Below, one piece after another: positions 38,476 to 47,490 of a DNA stretch of 64,000 nt (position 1 is its first letter; each line of letters begins with the position of its first letter). The DNA is from Pseudomonas sp. MWU13-2100. Its GTDB lineage: Bacteria > Pseudomonadota > Gammaproteobacteria > Pseudomonadales > Pseudomonadaceae. The notes below the pieces were generated by a model, which did not search any database, had not been told where the DNA came from, and worked only from the letters and a program-made list of their open reading frames with translations. The stretch covers positions 1-64,000 of the forward strand of contig NZ_JALLIX010000014.1 in NCBI RefSeq assembly GCF_023242365.1, given 5' to 3'. Position numbers and translations under genes: made by a program.

Positions 38476-39828
38476 ATGAACAAGTTGTTGAGCCCCCTGG
38501 TGGGCGCCGCCCTGGCGAGTGTCACGATCTACGCCCATGCGGACTTCATCGATGACAGTCACGCCGACGTGACCCTCCTTAACCGCTACCTGAACCAGGA
38601 TGGTCAAGGCGTCAGTGGCAGCACGGCCAAGGCCAAGAGCTATCACGATTGGGGCCAGGGCTTCCAGTTCGACTTCAAGTCCGGCTACACCGAAGGCACC
38701 ATCGGCCTGGGCCTGGACCTGCAAGCGTTCTACGGCCTGAAGCTCGACTCCGGCGGCGACCTGAACGACAAGACCCACCAGGGCCGCTACCCCGGCAGTA
38801 TGTTCCCGCTGGACAACGGCAAGTCCGTCGACCAGTTCGGCGTGCTCAGCCCGACGGTCAAGGCGCGTTTCCTCAAGGATGAACTGCGCGTCGGTACCCT
38901 GTACCAGAACAACCCGATGCTGGCCAACACCGACGGCCGCCTGTACCGCCAGACCAACACCGGTGCGCAACTGGTGTCCAAGGACCTGGATAACTTCACC
39001 TTCACCGTCGGCGATATCACCCAGACCAAGATTCGCAACGAAAGCGGCGACGTCGGCATGATCACCGCCGGCGGCACCAAGAAAAGCAATCGCTTCCTCT
39101 ACGGCGGTGCCGACTACGCCGGTATCCCGGGCACCACCCTGAGCGCCTGGTACTCGAACCTGTCGGACTACTACCAACAGGCGTTCCTCGGTGCCAAGCG
39201 GCATGACGCCCTGCCCGTCGGCGCCATCGACAGCGACTTGCGCGCCTACCGCAGCCTGGGCACCGGCGGCAACGCCGATGGCGACAGCCAGTACGCCGCC
39301 GCCGGTTACTACGGCAACGGCCTGACCAAGGGCCGGATCAACCAGTCGACCATCAGCCTGATGGAAAGCTACAGCCTGTCCGGCCACACCGTTGGCCTGG
39401 GCGTGCAGAAGAACAGCGGCAACAGCGACTTCCCGTACCTGGACTCCGGCCTGAACAGCGGTGCCGAACTCCAGGGCCCGGGTTCGGGCGCCGACACCCC
39501 GGCACTGACCAACATGCAATTGAACAAATTCCAGCACGCCGGTGAGCGCAGCTGGTTGGCCCAGTACAAATATGACTTCGCCCATCTGGGTGTGGATGGC
39601 CTGGTCTTCGCCACTACCTACGTCCATGGCGACCAGATCCGCACGCCGACCAACCCCGACGCCAACGAATGGGAACGGGATATCTCGCTGGCCTACAACG
39701 TTCCAACTGGTGAACTGAAAGGTCTCGGCGTGCGCTGGCAGAATGCCCATGCAAGCCCGGACATCACCGGCCAGACGATCCAGGACGAAAACCGCTTCTA
39801 CGTGAGTTATGTGATTCCGCTCTGGTAG
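38476..39828 (+). CDS. OprD-family outer-membrane porin
   Basis: This encodes 450 residues. Signal peptide 1-22 (S-V-T-I-Y-A-H-A). The mature start D-F-I-D-D-S-H-A-D-V-T-L-L-N-R-Y-L-N, the W-G-Q-G-F-Q-F-D-F-K-S-G-Y-T-E-G segment and the C-terminal Y-V-I-P-L-W (aromatic last residue for BAM recognition) mark an OprD 18-strand barrel. These porins take up small carboxylates or amino acids; substrate not clear. Preceded by a 200-base A/T-rich region. Confidence 0.93.
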   Translation: MNKLLSPLVGAALASVTIYAHADFIDDSHADVTLLNRYLNQDGQGVSGSTAKAKSYHDWGQGFQFDFKSGYTEGTIGLGLDLQAFYGLKLDSGGDLNDKTHQGRYPGSMFPLDNGKSVDQFGVLSPTVKARFLKDELRVGTLYQNNPMLANTDGRLYRQTNTGAQLVSKDLDNFTFTVGDITQTKIRNESGDVGMITAGGTKKSNRFLYGGADYAGIPGTTLSAWYSNLSDYYQQAFLGAKRHDALPVGAIDSDLRAYRSLGTGGNADGDSQYAAAGYYGNGLTKGRINQSTISLMESYSLSGHTVGLGVQKNSGNSDFPYLDSGLNSGAELQGPGSGADTPALTNMQLNKFQHAGERSWLAQYKYDFAHLGVDGLVFATTYVHGDQIRTPTNPDANEWERDISLAYNVPTGELKGLGVRWQNAHASPDITGQTIQDENRFYVSYVIPLW

Positions 39829-39848
39829 GAAACCAAGCGGCCGGGAAA

Positions 39849-39872
39849 GCCCTGATGTTGTTCAATCAGGGC
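39849..39872 (+). terminator. Hairpin downstream of the OprD-family gene
   Basis: GCCCTGAT (39849-39856) pairs with ATCAGGGC (39865-39872), 8-base loop, 20 bases after the stop. It lacks a T-run. Confidence 0.5.
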
Positions 39873-39885
39873 CGAATCCGGTCCT

Positions 39886-39959
39886 TGCAGGAGCAGAGCT
39901 TGCTCGCGAAGAGGCCCTTGAGGCCGCCAAAAGCTTCGCGGGCAAGCTCCGCTCCCACA
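39886..39959. repeat. REPIN
   Basis: Inverted REP units: GCAGGAGCAGAGCTTGCTCG + CGAAG at the left and CTTCGCGGGCAAGCTCCGCT + CCCACA at the right. The left unit is diverged (GAGCAGAGCTTGCTCGCGAAG). Convergent intergenic position between the porin gene and the DUF2790 gene. Confidence 0.8.
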
Positions 39960-40014
39960 TTAGGTGATGTGGCGTTTTCAATCCTCCAGGATGCGGATCA
40001 ACACACTCGCTCAC

Positions 40015-40230
40015 TCAACCCCCGGAACAGCCACTGCCCCAGGTTTTGTACTTGTATTCCTTGATCTCCCCGCTCTGGGTCTTGTAGGTCATCTTCGCGT
40101 CGACAATGCCACAGGCATAAGGGTCGGAGTCCACGCGAATAACTTCGGCGATGTCTTTTCTGTCCAGGGCAAAGGCCTGGGCACTGAAAAGGAAGATCGC
40201 AACGGTCAAGCACTTCGTATAGATATTCAT
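40015..40230 (-). CDS. Small exported DUF2790-like protein
   Basis: This encodes 71 residues from ATG 40230 (MNIYTKCL); the open frame extends 19 codons upstream without a better site. Signal peptide 1-22 (F-S-A-Q-A-F-A). The mature part has C-G-I-V-D-A-K-M-T-Y-K-T, G-E-I-K-E-Y-K-Y and G-S-G-C, a pattern of two strands with a likely disulfide seen in DUF2790, a family restricted to pseudomonads. Function unknown; several DUF2790 genes are metal- or stress-induced, which is not evident here. Confidence 0.75.
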   Translation of the reverse strand: MNIYTKCLTVAIFLFSAQAFALDRKDIAEVIRVDSDPYACGIVDAKMTYKTQSGEIKEYKYKTWGSGCSGG

Positions 40231-40852
40231 GGTAACTGACTCGATATGAGAAATAGGGAATAACCCGCCGCGCTGGGCAGACTGCACCTGCGCAGGCTCT
40301 CAATCGATCATTATCTATGGATTAAGGAAATGGCCGAACTTATTAACTAATAATTTATAAACAGCCTGACACTTATCCAGTTGAATTCTATCTCGCGCCC
40401 ATTATCACGCCCTCACTTGAACGATGAAAAAACATTTAATAACCTTGAACTTCTCCAACGCGCCGAACTGATTGCGCCGATCAACGGTGACGCCCTCCTC
40501 ATCAAACACCTCTGCCCCAAGGCCATGACGCTTGAGTATTCGCGCCCTGATCACGCACCGTTTGAGCCTGCCCCCAGGTGAGCGGCTCGGTCCTCATACA
40601 CCGATCTACCGGGCGGCCACTCGGAACTGATCGTGCTGATCCCCCGGGGTGATCACCGGCAACAACGACGCCCGGCAGGTCACCGACCGGTGCCGCCCGC
40701 AATTGCAGTCGATGCCCCCCCTTGGAAACACTGCCCGGTAAAGCCGCCCATGCAAAGAAATCACACTTTTCCAGGACCTTGAGACGCAGCGGCACTACAC
40801 TTTGCGAAAATAGCCTGACGCCACTACGTCAACCGGACACAGGAAGTACGCA
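40231..40852. other. 622-base intergenic region with no convincing gene
   Basis: Between the divergent DUF2790 and DAHL-kinase genes. A plus-strand open frame at 40381-40581 and a minus-strand one at 40502-40795 exist, but neither has a ribosome site or recognisable motif. The first 170 bases are A/T-rich (promoter-like). The half at about 40,560-40,780 is G+C-rich and could be decayed coding sequence. Confidence 0.4.
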
Positions 40853-42712
40853 ATGATGCGATGGAGCCGATACAGAAGCGCGGCGCTGGTCACCCTGTTT
40901 GCCATTCTGGTCAGCCTCCTGGCGTTCCTGCTGATCAAGGCCTTTTCCCGGGAAACCTCCACCTACTTCGAGTCCCGCGACCTGCTCCGCCAGCTCAAGC
41001 AACTGGATGCCCGGCTCGACGCCAAGATTCTCAAGACCCGCATCAGCGACGAATACAATTACAACCTGCTCGCCATCCCCATCGCCGATTCCGGCCGGCG
41101 CTGGGATCAATTGGTCGCGCTGAACAGCTCCCTGGACAACTCCACCATCTGGCAGGCGCGCAAGAAGGCCTACCTGGACGCCACGGCGGAAAAGAACAAG
41201 CAGATCGAGCAATTCCAGGCCCATAACACCGCCTTGCGCGATGATCTGGAAACCCTGTCGGCGATCGAAGACAGCATCCAGACCGACCTGGAACCCTTCA
41301 GCGCCGAGCACCCGGTGGAAACCCTGAGCGTGCTCTACAGCGCCTCGAAACTGACCTTGAGCGCGCTGGAATATGCGCAACACGTCTCCAATGGCAAAGC
41401 CGACAAGATCGAACGACAGATCCAGCACCTGACAGCGCAAAAGGCCAGTCTGCCGGCGGCCTTGGGCCCGTCCATCGACAAGCTGATCGAACAGGCCAAT
41501 GTGGTGCTCCTCGAACAACCCCAGGTCAATGACCTGCTCGACCGCATCGGCTTTATCCCGGTTGCCGCCAGCCTCGACGGGATCAACGAACTGTTGAATG
41601 AAATCCAGCGCCGCGCCGAGCTCCAGGACCGCCAGTACCTGATCTATCTCAGTGTCTGTGCCGCCCTGATGGCCATGCTGGTGTTCTACCTGATCATTCG
41701 CCAGTTGCGCAGCTATGCGCTGATCAACCAGATGAACAGCGCCTTGCAGTTGTCCAATGATCGCCTCGAACAGCGCGTTGAAGAACGCACCCGCGAGCTC
41801 AAGGAAGCCCAGAGCGAGCTGATGGAAACCGCGCGCACGGCCGGCATGGCGGAAATCGCGACCAACGTCCTGCATAACGTCGGCAACGTGCTCAACAGCG
41901 TGAATATCTCCGCCGATCTGGTGACCCGCAAGGTCCGCTCCAGCAAGGCCCAGGGGCTGACCAAGGCGGTGCAACTGATGAACGAGCACGCCGACGACCT
42001 GGGGGGCTTTGTCAGCCAAGACGAAAAAGGCAAGCTGCTGCCCGCCTACCTCAACCAACTGGCCGCGGCCATTGCCACCGAGCAGACGGAAATCATCCAG
42101 GAACTGGCGCAGTTGAGCAAAAGCGTCGATCACATCAAGGAAATCGTCGCCACGCAGCAATCCTATGCCAGCGCGGCCAAGCTGCTGGAGGCGGTGAACA
42201 TCACCGACCTGTTCGAAGATGCCCTGCGCATGAATTCAGGGGCCCTGAACCGGCACAAGGTCACGGTGCTCAAGGACTACCAGCCGGTCCCGCCCTTCCT
42301 CGGCGATAAGCACCGGTTGCTGCTGATCCTGATCAACCTGATCAGCAACGCCAAGTATGCGGTGTCCGACCTGAGCAACCGCGACCGGGACATCACCCTG
42401 AGCGTGCGGGTGGTCGACGGCAAGACCTTGCGCATCGGCGTCAAGGATGAGGGCGAAGGCATTCCTGAGGAAAACCTCGCGCGGATCTTCACCCATGGTT
42501 TCACCACCCGCAAGGACGGCCACGGCTTCGGTCTGCACAGCTGCGCCCTGGCGGCGCTCGAGATGGACGGCCGCCTCTATGTGCACAGTGACGGACCGGG
42601 CAAGGGCGCGCTGTTCACCCTGGAAGTCCCCCTGCAAACCATCCACCTGCAAGACGAACGGCCAGCGGCGAACGCCTCCCCCACCTTGGCGTATTCGAAT
42701 ATTCATCAATGA
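40853..42712 (+). CDS. DAHL-domain sensor histidine kinase
   Basis: This encodes 619 residues. Membrane helices at about 10-30 and 262-285 bracket an all-helical periplasmic region of about 230 residues (R-D-L-L-R-Q-L-K-Q-L-D-A-R-L-D-A at its start), the double all-helical ligand-binding (DAHL) type. A coiled coil (about 290-330) leads to a dimerisation helix with A-T-N-V-L-H341-N-V-G-N-V-L-N-S, in which the histidine is followed by N-V-G-N rather than the common E-x-R-T-P. The HATPase has L-I-N-L-I-S-N-A-K-Y-A, D-E-G-E-G-I-P, F-T-T-R-K-D-G-H-G-F-G-L-H-S. No response regulator gene is adjacent, so the partner is unknown. Confidence 0.88.
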   Translation: MMRWSRYRSAALVTLFAILVSLLAFLLIKAFSRETSTYFESRDLLRQLKQLDARLDAKILKTRISDEYNYNLLAIPIADSGRRWDQLVALNSSLDNSTIWQARKKAYLDATAEKNKQIEQFQAHNTALRDDLETLSAIEDSIQTDLEPFSAEHPVETLSVLYSASKLTLSALEYAQHVSNGKADKIERQIQHLTAQKASLPAALGPSIDKLIEQANVVLLEQPQVNDLLDRIGFIPVAASLDGINELLNEIQRRAELQDRQYLIYLSVCAALMAMLVFYLIIRQLRSYALINQMNSALQLSNDRLEQRVEERTRELKEAQSELMETARTAGMAEIATNVLHNVGNVLNSVNISADLVTRKVRSSKAQGLTKAVQLMNEHADDLGGFVSQDEKGKLLPAYLNQLAAAIATEQTEIIQELAQLSKSVDHIKEIVATQQSYASAAKLLEAVNITDLFEDALRMNSGALNRHKVTVLKDYQPVPPFLGDKHRLLLILINLISNAKYAVSDLSNRDRDITLSVRVVDGKTLRIGVKDEGEGIPEENLARIFTHGFTTRKDGHGFGLHSCALAALEMDGRLYVHSDGPGKGALFTLEVPLQTIHLQDERPAANASPTLAYSNIHQ

Positions 42713-42782
42713 GAGAGAGCCTTCCGCCAGTACTGGCTTTACACTTTGCCCCTGCCCTTTTTCAGCCAAAGATCCGCCTCCG

Positions 42783-43361
42783 ATGACCGAAAACTTCGAA
42801 GTCCCAAGCCCTCACGAAAAACACGTTGAACACACCACCGAACACGCCCATGCCCGTGGTGACGGCTTTGCCAGCCGGATCGCGGTGATGACCGCGATCA
42901 TGGCCACCCTAGGCGCCATGCTCAGCTACCAGGCCGGCTCCACGGAAAGCGAAGCGGCGATGGACAAGAACAACGCCGCGATCTTCAAGACCGAAGCCGC
43001 CAACCAGTGGAACTACTACCAGGCCAAGTCCAGCCGGCAGAACCTCTCGGAGATGGCCAGCCATATCCCGGGCCTGGATGCCACGCACTACGCGGCCGAG
43101 GTCGAGCGCTACAAGAAGGAAAAAGAAGTCGTGCGGCAGAAAGCCGAAGGCCTGGAAGCCAAGAGTCGCGAGTGGGATGACAAATCCGAGCAGGTCCTGC
43201 ACCAGCACCATCGCTGGGCCCAGGCGATGACGGCGATCCAGATTGCCATTTCGCTGGCGGCGATCACCCTGCTGACCCGCAAGGAATGGCTCAAGCGCCT
43301 GGCCTACAGCGCCGCGGGTGTCAGCGTGGTGCTCGGCGGCCTGGCCGCGTTACATATCTGA
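42783..43361 (+). CDS. DUF4337 family membrane protein
   Basis: This encodes 192 residues. N-terminal His/Glu-rich segment (about 10-28), one hydrophobic segment (about 30-50), a long helical middle region rich in Lys/Glu (about 80-145), and two adjacent C-terminal membrane helices (about 147-165 and 172-190). This layout and A-V-M-T-A-I-M-A-T-L-G-A fit DUF4337. Function unknown. 70 bases after the kinase gene, possibly in the same unit. Confidence 0.78.
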   Translation: MTENFEVPSPHEKHVEHTTEHAHARGDGFASRIAVMTAIMATLGAMLSYQAGSTESEAAMDKNNAAIFKTEAANQWNYYQAKSSRQNLSEMASHIPGLDATHYAAEVERYKKEKEVVRQKAEGLEAKSREWDDKSEQVLHQHHRWAQAMTAIQIAISLAAITLLTRKEWLKRLAYSAAGVSVVLGGLAALHI

Positions 43362-43430
43362 AGCGCCAATGCCCGACGTCAGTCAACCCGGCCCAGGCCG
43401 GGCTGACTGATGGAGCCGTGTGAACGCGGC

Positions 43431-43739
43431 TTACGCCTTGGTATTGATGGTTTCCCCGATCGGCTGGCCGCTGCCGTTGGAAACGGCTTTCGGCGCGGCG
43501 ATGGCCGTGGCGTTGTGATGCAGGTGCTTTTGCACCAGCTTCTGCGCTACGCGGTCGCCATGGCTGGCTTCCTGGGCGGTTTGTGCCGCGGTTTCGGTTG
43601 CCTCTTTCAAGGCGTCGCTGACCACGTTGGCGGTGGTGGTCGCGGAAGAAGATTTCTGTGCCGGTGTCGGGGTCGCCTGGGACTGACCGGCAATACGCAC
43701 AGAGGCTGGATTTGCAGCCGGAATCGCGCCGATGGACAT
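43431..43739 (-). CDS. Small low-complexity hypothetical protein
   Basis: This encodes 102 residues (MSIGAIPAAN), with AAGGAG upstream of the ATG at good spacing. Rich in Ala, Thr, Gln and Ser, with a helical segment V-V-S-D-A-L-K-E-A-T-E-T-A-A-Q-T and H-L-H-H-N. No signal peptide or membrane segment. I do not recognise the family. The ribosome site and codon usage support a real gene. Confidence 0.7.
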   Translation of the reverse strand: MSIGAIPAANPASVRIAGQSQATPTPAQKSSSATTTANVVSDALKEATETAAQTAQEASHGDRVAQKLVQKHLHHNATAIAAPKAVSNGSGQPIGETINTKA

Positions 43740-43979
43740 TGGACTCTCCTTAAGTTGGGATCAGCAGACGTGCCCGGCCATGACTTCGACCGGCGCACGA
43801 TTCACTACGACATACTGTCTCGACCCTTCAAACTGGCCCGCCTGCGAAACAACCGGAGGTGAGAGAGAGACTACTCCTCGGTATGTACCCGATCTGTTAT
43901 GGTCAGGTGAAAACTTCGTATTTCCCGGATTTGCGAGGGGTTCGCAGTCAGGTACAAACAGGCCCGGACACCGCGAAAC

Positions 43980-44056
43980 CTGTAGGAGCAGAGCTTGCTC
44001 GCGAAGGGGCCCTCAAGATCGCCAAAAGCTTCGCGGGCAAGCTCCGCTCCCACAGG
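43980..44056. repeat. REPIN overlapping the end of the ABC ATPase gene region
   Basis: CTGTAGGAGCAGAGCTTGCT + CGCGAAG on the left and CTTCGCGGGCAAGCTCCGCT + CCCACAGG on the right, inverted, with about 22 bases between. It is nearly the same pair as at 39886-39959. It lies directly after the stop of the ATPase gene at 44059. Confidence 0.82.
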
Positions 44057-44058
44057 TG

Positions 44059-45381
44059 TCAGATCTCGCCTTCCACGTCTTCCAGGCTGAAGGTTTCCGT
44101 GGTGTCGTTGTAGGAGAAAATCTCGGCGTAACGGCCCCAACTGATCACGCTTTCCAGGGTCTGCTCGACGAAGTCTTCGCTGAGGGAGTCTTCCAGTTCC
44201 TGTTCGAAACGCACCCGCGGCGCCCAATGCCCGTTACGCTCCTGCAACACCTGGCGAATCCGCGCCGCCAGGGGCACGGTACGCAACAGGTGCTCGGCAA
44301 ACATCACCTTGCGCTCCTGGGTACCGTCCTCGGCGAAGCGCTTGCCCGAGTCGGTGAGCTTGATATCGGCCCCGCGCAGTTCGGCAAAGCCCAGGTGTTC
44401 CAGCATTTCGGCCACCGGAAACAGGTCATCGACTTCCAGCAGCAACCGTTCGGCGACATTCGGTAAACCGGCATGGCCGTGATACGGCTCGGCCGCCAGG
44501 GCTTCGATCAGACCAGCCATCAGGTTGGTCGGGACTTCCGGCAGGCGGCTGCCCAGTTGCAGCTCGGCCTTGCCGGTGCGCTCGTCGGCACTGCGACGGT
44601 TGGTCATCAACGCATAGATATCGTCGACCATCTTGCGGAAGATCGGGTCCAGGCGGTTGCGCGGGTGGGCGAACGGCACCTTGATCTGCGCCACCACGCG
44701 TCCCGGGTTGGACGACAGCACCAGGATGCGGTCGCACATCAGTACCGCTTCCTCGATGTTGTGGGTCACGATCAGGATCGACTTGATCGGCAGTTGCCCG
44801 CCGCTCCACAGTTCCAGCAGGTCGGTCCGCAGGTTTTCCGCGGTGAGCACATCAAGGGCGGAAAACGGCTCGTCCATCAGCAGCAGCGTCGGGTTGACCA
44901 CCAGGCCGCGGGCAAAGCCCACGCGCTGGCGCATGCCACCGGACAGCTCACGCGGGTAGGCGTTCTCGAAACCGTCGAGGCCGATCAGGTCGATGGCCGC
45001 CAGCGCGCGCTTGCGCGATTCCTTGGGTTCGACCTGCAAGGCCTGCAAGCCGGCTTCGACGTTTTCCAGCACGGTCAGCCAGGGAAACAGGGCGAAGGTC
45101 TGGAACACCATCGCCACACCCTTGGCCGGGCCATCCAGGGCTGCGCCGTTATAGAGCACTTCGCCGGAAGTCGGCTGGATCAGGCCGGCAATGATCCGCA
45201 GCAAGGTCGACTTGCCGGAGCCCGAGCGCCCCAACAGCCCGACCACTTCGCCCTCGTGCAGGTGCAGGTCGACTTCGCTGAGTACCTGACGCTCATCCTT
45301 GCCATTGCCAAAGCCCTTGCTCACATTGGTGAGCGAGTAGATTTCGCGGGCGCTGCTGGTGTATTCGATATGACTGTTCAT
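44059..45381 (-). CDS. NitT/TauT-family ABC transporter ATPase with C-terminal AAA-associated domain
   Basis: This encodes 440 residues. Residues about 16-260 are an ABC ATPase: G-R-S-G-S-G-K-S-T-L, L-S-G-G-M-R-Q-R, L-L-M-D-E-P-F-S-A-L-D. About 270-430 form the AAA-associated C-terminal domain (PF09821 type; Y-A-L-M-T-N-R near its start, L-E-V-D-D-L-F-P-V-A-E). Located 15 bases after the fused permease; no substrate-binding protein gene is in this unit. Probable substrate class is nitrate/sulfonate/aromatic or similar anion. Confidence 0.88.
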   Translation of the reverse strand: MNSHIEYTSSAREIYSLTNVSKGFGNGKDERQVLSEVDLHLHEGEVVGLLGRSGSGKSTLLRIIAGLIQPTSGEVLYNGAALDGPAKGVAMVFQTFALFPWLTVLENVEAGLQALQVEPKESRKRALAAIDLIGLDGFENAYPRELSGGMRQRVGFARGLVVNPTLLLMDEPFSALDVLTAENLRTDLLELWSGGQLPIKSILIVTHNIEEAVLMCDRILVLSSNPGRVVAQIKVPFAHPRNRLDPIFRKMVDDIYALMTNRRSADERTGKAELQLGSRLPEVPTNLMAGLIEALAAEPYHGHAGLPNVAERLLLEVDDLFPVAEMLEHLGFAELRGADIKLTDSGKRFAEDGTQERKVMFAEHLLRTVPLAARIRQVLQERNGHWAPRVRFEQELEDSLSEDFVEQTLESVISWGRYAEIFSYNDTTETFSLEDVEGEI

Positions 45382-45396
45382 AAGAGCGGCTCGGAA

Positions 45397-47139
45397 TTAA
45401 TTCAGACGAAGTTTGTTTTCGGCGATGGCGTACATCGGCCGCCAGAGCAAACGGTTGAAGGCCACCACAAAGACCGACATGACCACTACGCCCAGAGTGA
45501 TTTTCGGAAAGTCGCCGGCTGCAGTGGTCTGGGCGATATAAGCCCCCAGGCCATGGGCCACGACCTTGTCCTGCCCCCAGGAAACGAACTCGGACACAAT
45601 ACTGGCGTTCCACGCACCGCCCGAGGCGGTGATCGCACCGGTCACGTAATACGGGAAGATCCCCGGCAGCATGACCTTGCGCCACCATTGCCAGCCACGG
45701 ATATGGAAGTTGGCGGCGGCTTCGCGGAAGTCGTTGGGGAAGGCACTGGCCCCGGCGATCACGTTGAACAGGATGTACCACTGGGTACCGAGCACGATCA
45801 GCGGGCTCAGCCAGATATCCGGGTTCAGGTGGAAGTGCAGGATCACGATGACGAACACCGGGAACAGCAGGTTCGCCGGGAACGCCGCGAGGAACTGCGC
45901 CAACGGCTGGATCTTCTCGGCCAGGTGCGGACGCAGGCCGATCATCACCCCCAGCGGCACCCAGATCAGCGAAGCCACGGCGATCAGCAAGGTCACCCGG
46001 ACCAGGGTGATCGCCCCCAGGCCAATGACCTCGCCGACGTCGGCGAAGGTCACTTCACTGCTGACATAGTTAAAGATGCGATACAGCGCATAGGCCGCGA
46101 GCAAGGTGATGAACCCCCCCCAGACCCAGTCGACCACTCGCGAGGTCGAGGGGCTCGGTGCGCTGGCCCGGGACTTGACCCGGGGCAGGCTCAGGCGCAG
46201 ATGGCCGATACGGGTAAAGAAGCGTGAAATCGGCCGGATCAGGCGCTGGATGACCCGGGTTCGCTGGATCAGGTTCAGCACCCAGGATTCCGGCGCCCCG
46301 CCCTGGGCCGCGGTGTCTTCCATGCGGAACTTGTCCGCCCAGGCCACCAGCGGACGGAACAGGAACTGGTCGTAGACCAGGATCACCACCACCATCGCCA
46401 GGATCACGTAACCCACGGCGGTGAGGTCACGCTGTTCGATGGCGGTGGCCAGATAGGAGCCGATGCCCGGCAGGGTGATGGTCTTGTCGCCGACGGTAAT
46501 CGCCTCCGACGCCACCACGAAGAACCAGCCACCGGACATGCTCATCATCATGTTCCAGATCAACCCGGGCATGGCGAACGGCACGTCGAGCTTCCAGAAC
46601 TTCTGCCAGCCGGACAGTTGCAGGCTCTCGGAAACTTCCGTCAGGTCGCGCGGCAACATGCGCAGCGACTGGTAGAAGCTGAACGTCATGTTCCAGGCCT
46701 GGCTGGTGAAGATCGCGAAGATCGCCGCGCACTCGGCGCCCAGCACCCGCCCCGGAAACAGCAGGAGGAAGAAGGTCACGGTGAACGAGATATAACCCAG
46801 CACCGGCACCGACTGGAGGATATCCAGCACCGGCACCAACAGTTTCTCCGCGCGCTTGCTCTTGGCCGCCAGGGTCCCGTAGAGAAAGGTGAAGACCAAT
46901 GCCGCGACCATCGCCGCGAGCATGCGCAGGGTGGTGCGTATGGCATATTCCGGCAGGTTGGCCGGGTCGAGGGAGATCACCTGGGTCTGCAAGGTCGAGA
47001 TCGGTGCCCAGGTTTCCCGCGCGCCGATCGAGAAAAACAGCAGGAAGCCCACCACCAGCGGCAGTGCAATCAAGTCCCAGCGATTGGGCAGCAAGCGCCG
47101 GGTACTGGCCGGGATGTAATGGCGTAATACTTTATTCAT
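45397..47139 (-). CDS. ABC transporter permease, two fused permease domains
   Basis: This encodes 580 residues from ATG 47139 (MNKVLRHYIP); the frame runs 32 codons upstream without support. Two BPD_transp_1 domains (about 90-300 and 370-570). Each has an EAA-type coupling loop: E-S-L-Q-L-S-G-W-Q-K-F-W-K-L-D-V-P-F-A-M-P-G in the first and E-A-A-A-N-F-H-I-R-G-W-Q-W-W-R-K-V-M-L-P-G in the second. The fusion replaces a homodimeric permease, a subclass that pairs with the AAA-associated ATPase encoded next. Confidence 0.9.
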   Translation of the reverse strand: MNKVLRHYIPASTRRLLPNRWDLIALPLVVGFLLFFSIGARETWAPISTLQTQVISLDPANLPEYAIRTTLRMLAAMVAALVFTFLYGTLAAKSKRAEKLLVPVLDILQSVPVLGYISFTVTFFLLLFPGRVLGAECAAIFAIFTSQAWNMTFSFYQSLRMLPRDLTEVSESLQLSGWQKFWKLDVPFAMPGLIWNMMMSMSGGWFFVVASEAITVGDKTITLPGIGSYLATAIEQRDLTAVGYVILAMVVVILVYDQFLFRPLVAWADKFRMEDTAAQGGAPESWVLNLIQRTRVIQRLIRPISRFFTRIGHLRLSLPRVKSRASAPSPSTSRVVDWVWGGFITLLAAYALYRIFNYVSSEVTFADVGEVIGLGAITLVRVTLLIAVASLIWVPLGVMIGLRPHLAEKIQPLAQFLAAFPANLLFPVFVIVILHFHLNPDIWLSPLIVLGTQWYILFNVIAGASAFPNDFREAAANFHIRGWQWWRKVMLPGIFPYYVTGAITASGGAWNASIVSEFVSWGQDKVVAHGLGAYIAQTTAAGDFPKITLGVVVMSVFVVAFNRLLWRPMYAIAENKLRLN

Positions 47140-47490
47140 CGTCAATGATTCCAGCAGCGTTCTGAAATACAGGCCCACGAGCTCCAGGGTACAAACGCAC
47201 AAAGCGCTGCGGCGCCGGCAGTCTAAGCACAGCACATTCTGGAGAAGTGGTTGGAAAATCGTCGAAGCAAGGCCACGTACTGAACGCTACAGACTGGATA
47301 CCGGGGCGACAGCTGCGCACCGGCGGTATCCCATTGTAAATCCCGCTACGTGGCCCACCGAGAATGGGCAGGGTCCAAGTTCGAATCTCCTGGGGGTGGC
47401 GGTTGAAACGTAGGGGCATGGCTACGGGCGGGATTATACATTTCAAATTGTTACAGTAATGTAAATTCCTTATAAATTGAGAAGATAGCC
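47140..47490 (-). promoter_or_regulatory. Promoter and long leader of the fused-permease operon
   Basis: A perfect -10 (TATAAT, minus strand 47438-47433) lies in A/T-rich DNA; the -35 is poor. A start near 47426 would give a leader of about 285 bases. It contains GGATACCG/CGGTATCC (47296-47303 with 47324-47331, an 8-bp stem with a 20-base loop) and GCCCA/TGGGC (about 47354-47370). This is longer than needed, so RNA-level control is possible. It does not match the guanidine-I/II or TPP consensus that I know. Confidence 0.45.

Noticed and set aside
47354..47405. tRNA-like TTCGAAT with a flanking G-rich segment
   Set aside because: The TTCGAAT loop is not flanked by a 5-bp stem and no acceptor, D or anticodon arm can be drawn, so it is not a tRNA or recognisable tRNA fragment.
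47140..47440. Guanidine-I/II or TPP riboswitch before the ABC operon
   Set aside because: The conserved motifs of these classes as I know them (for example the ACGG/GGGA core of guanidine-I, ACGR loops of guanidine-II, CTGAGA of TPP) are not present.
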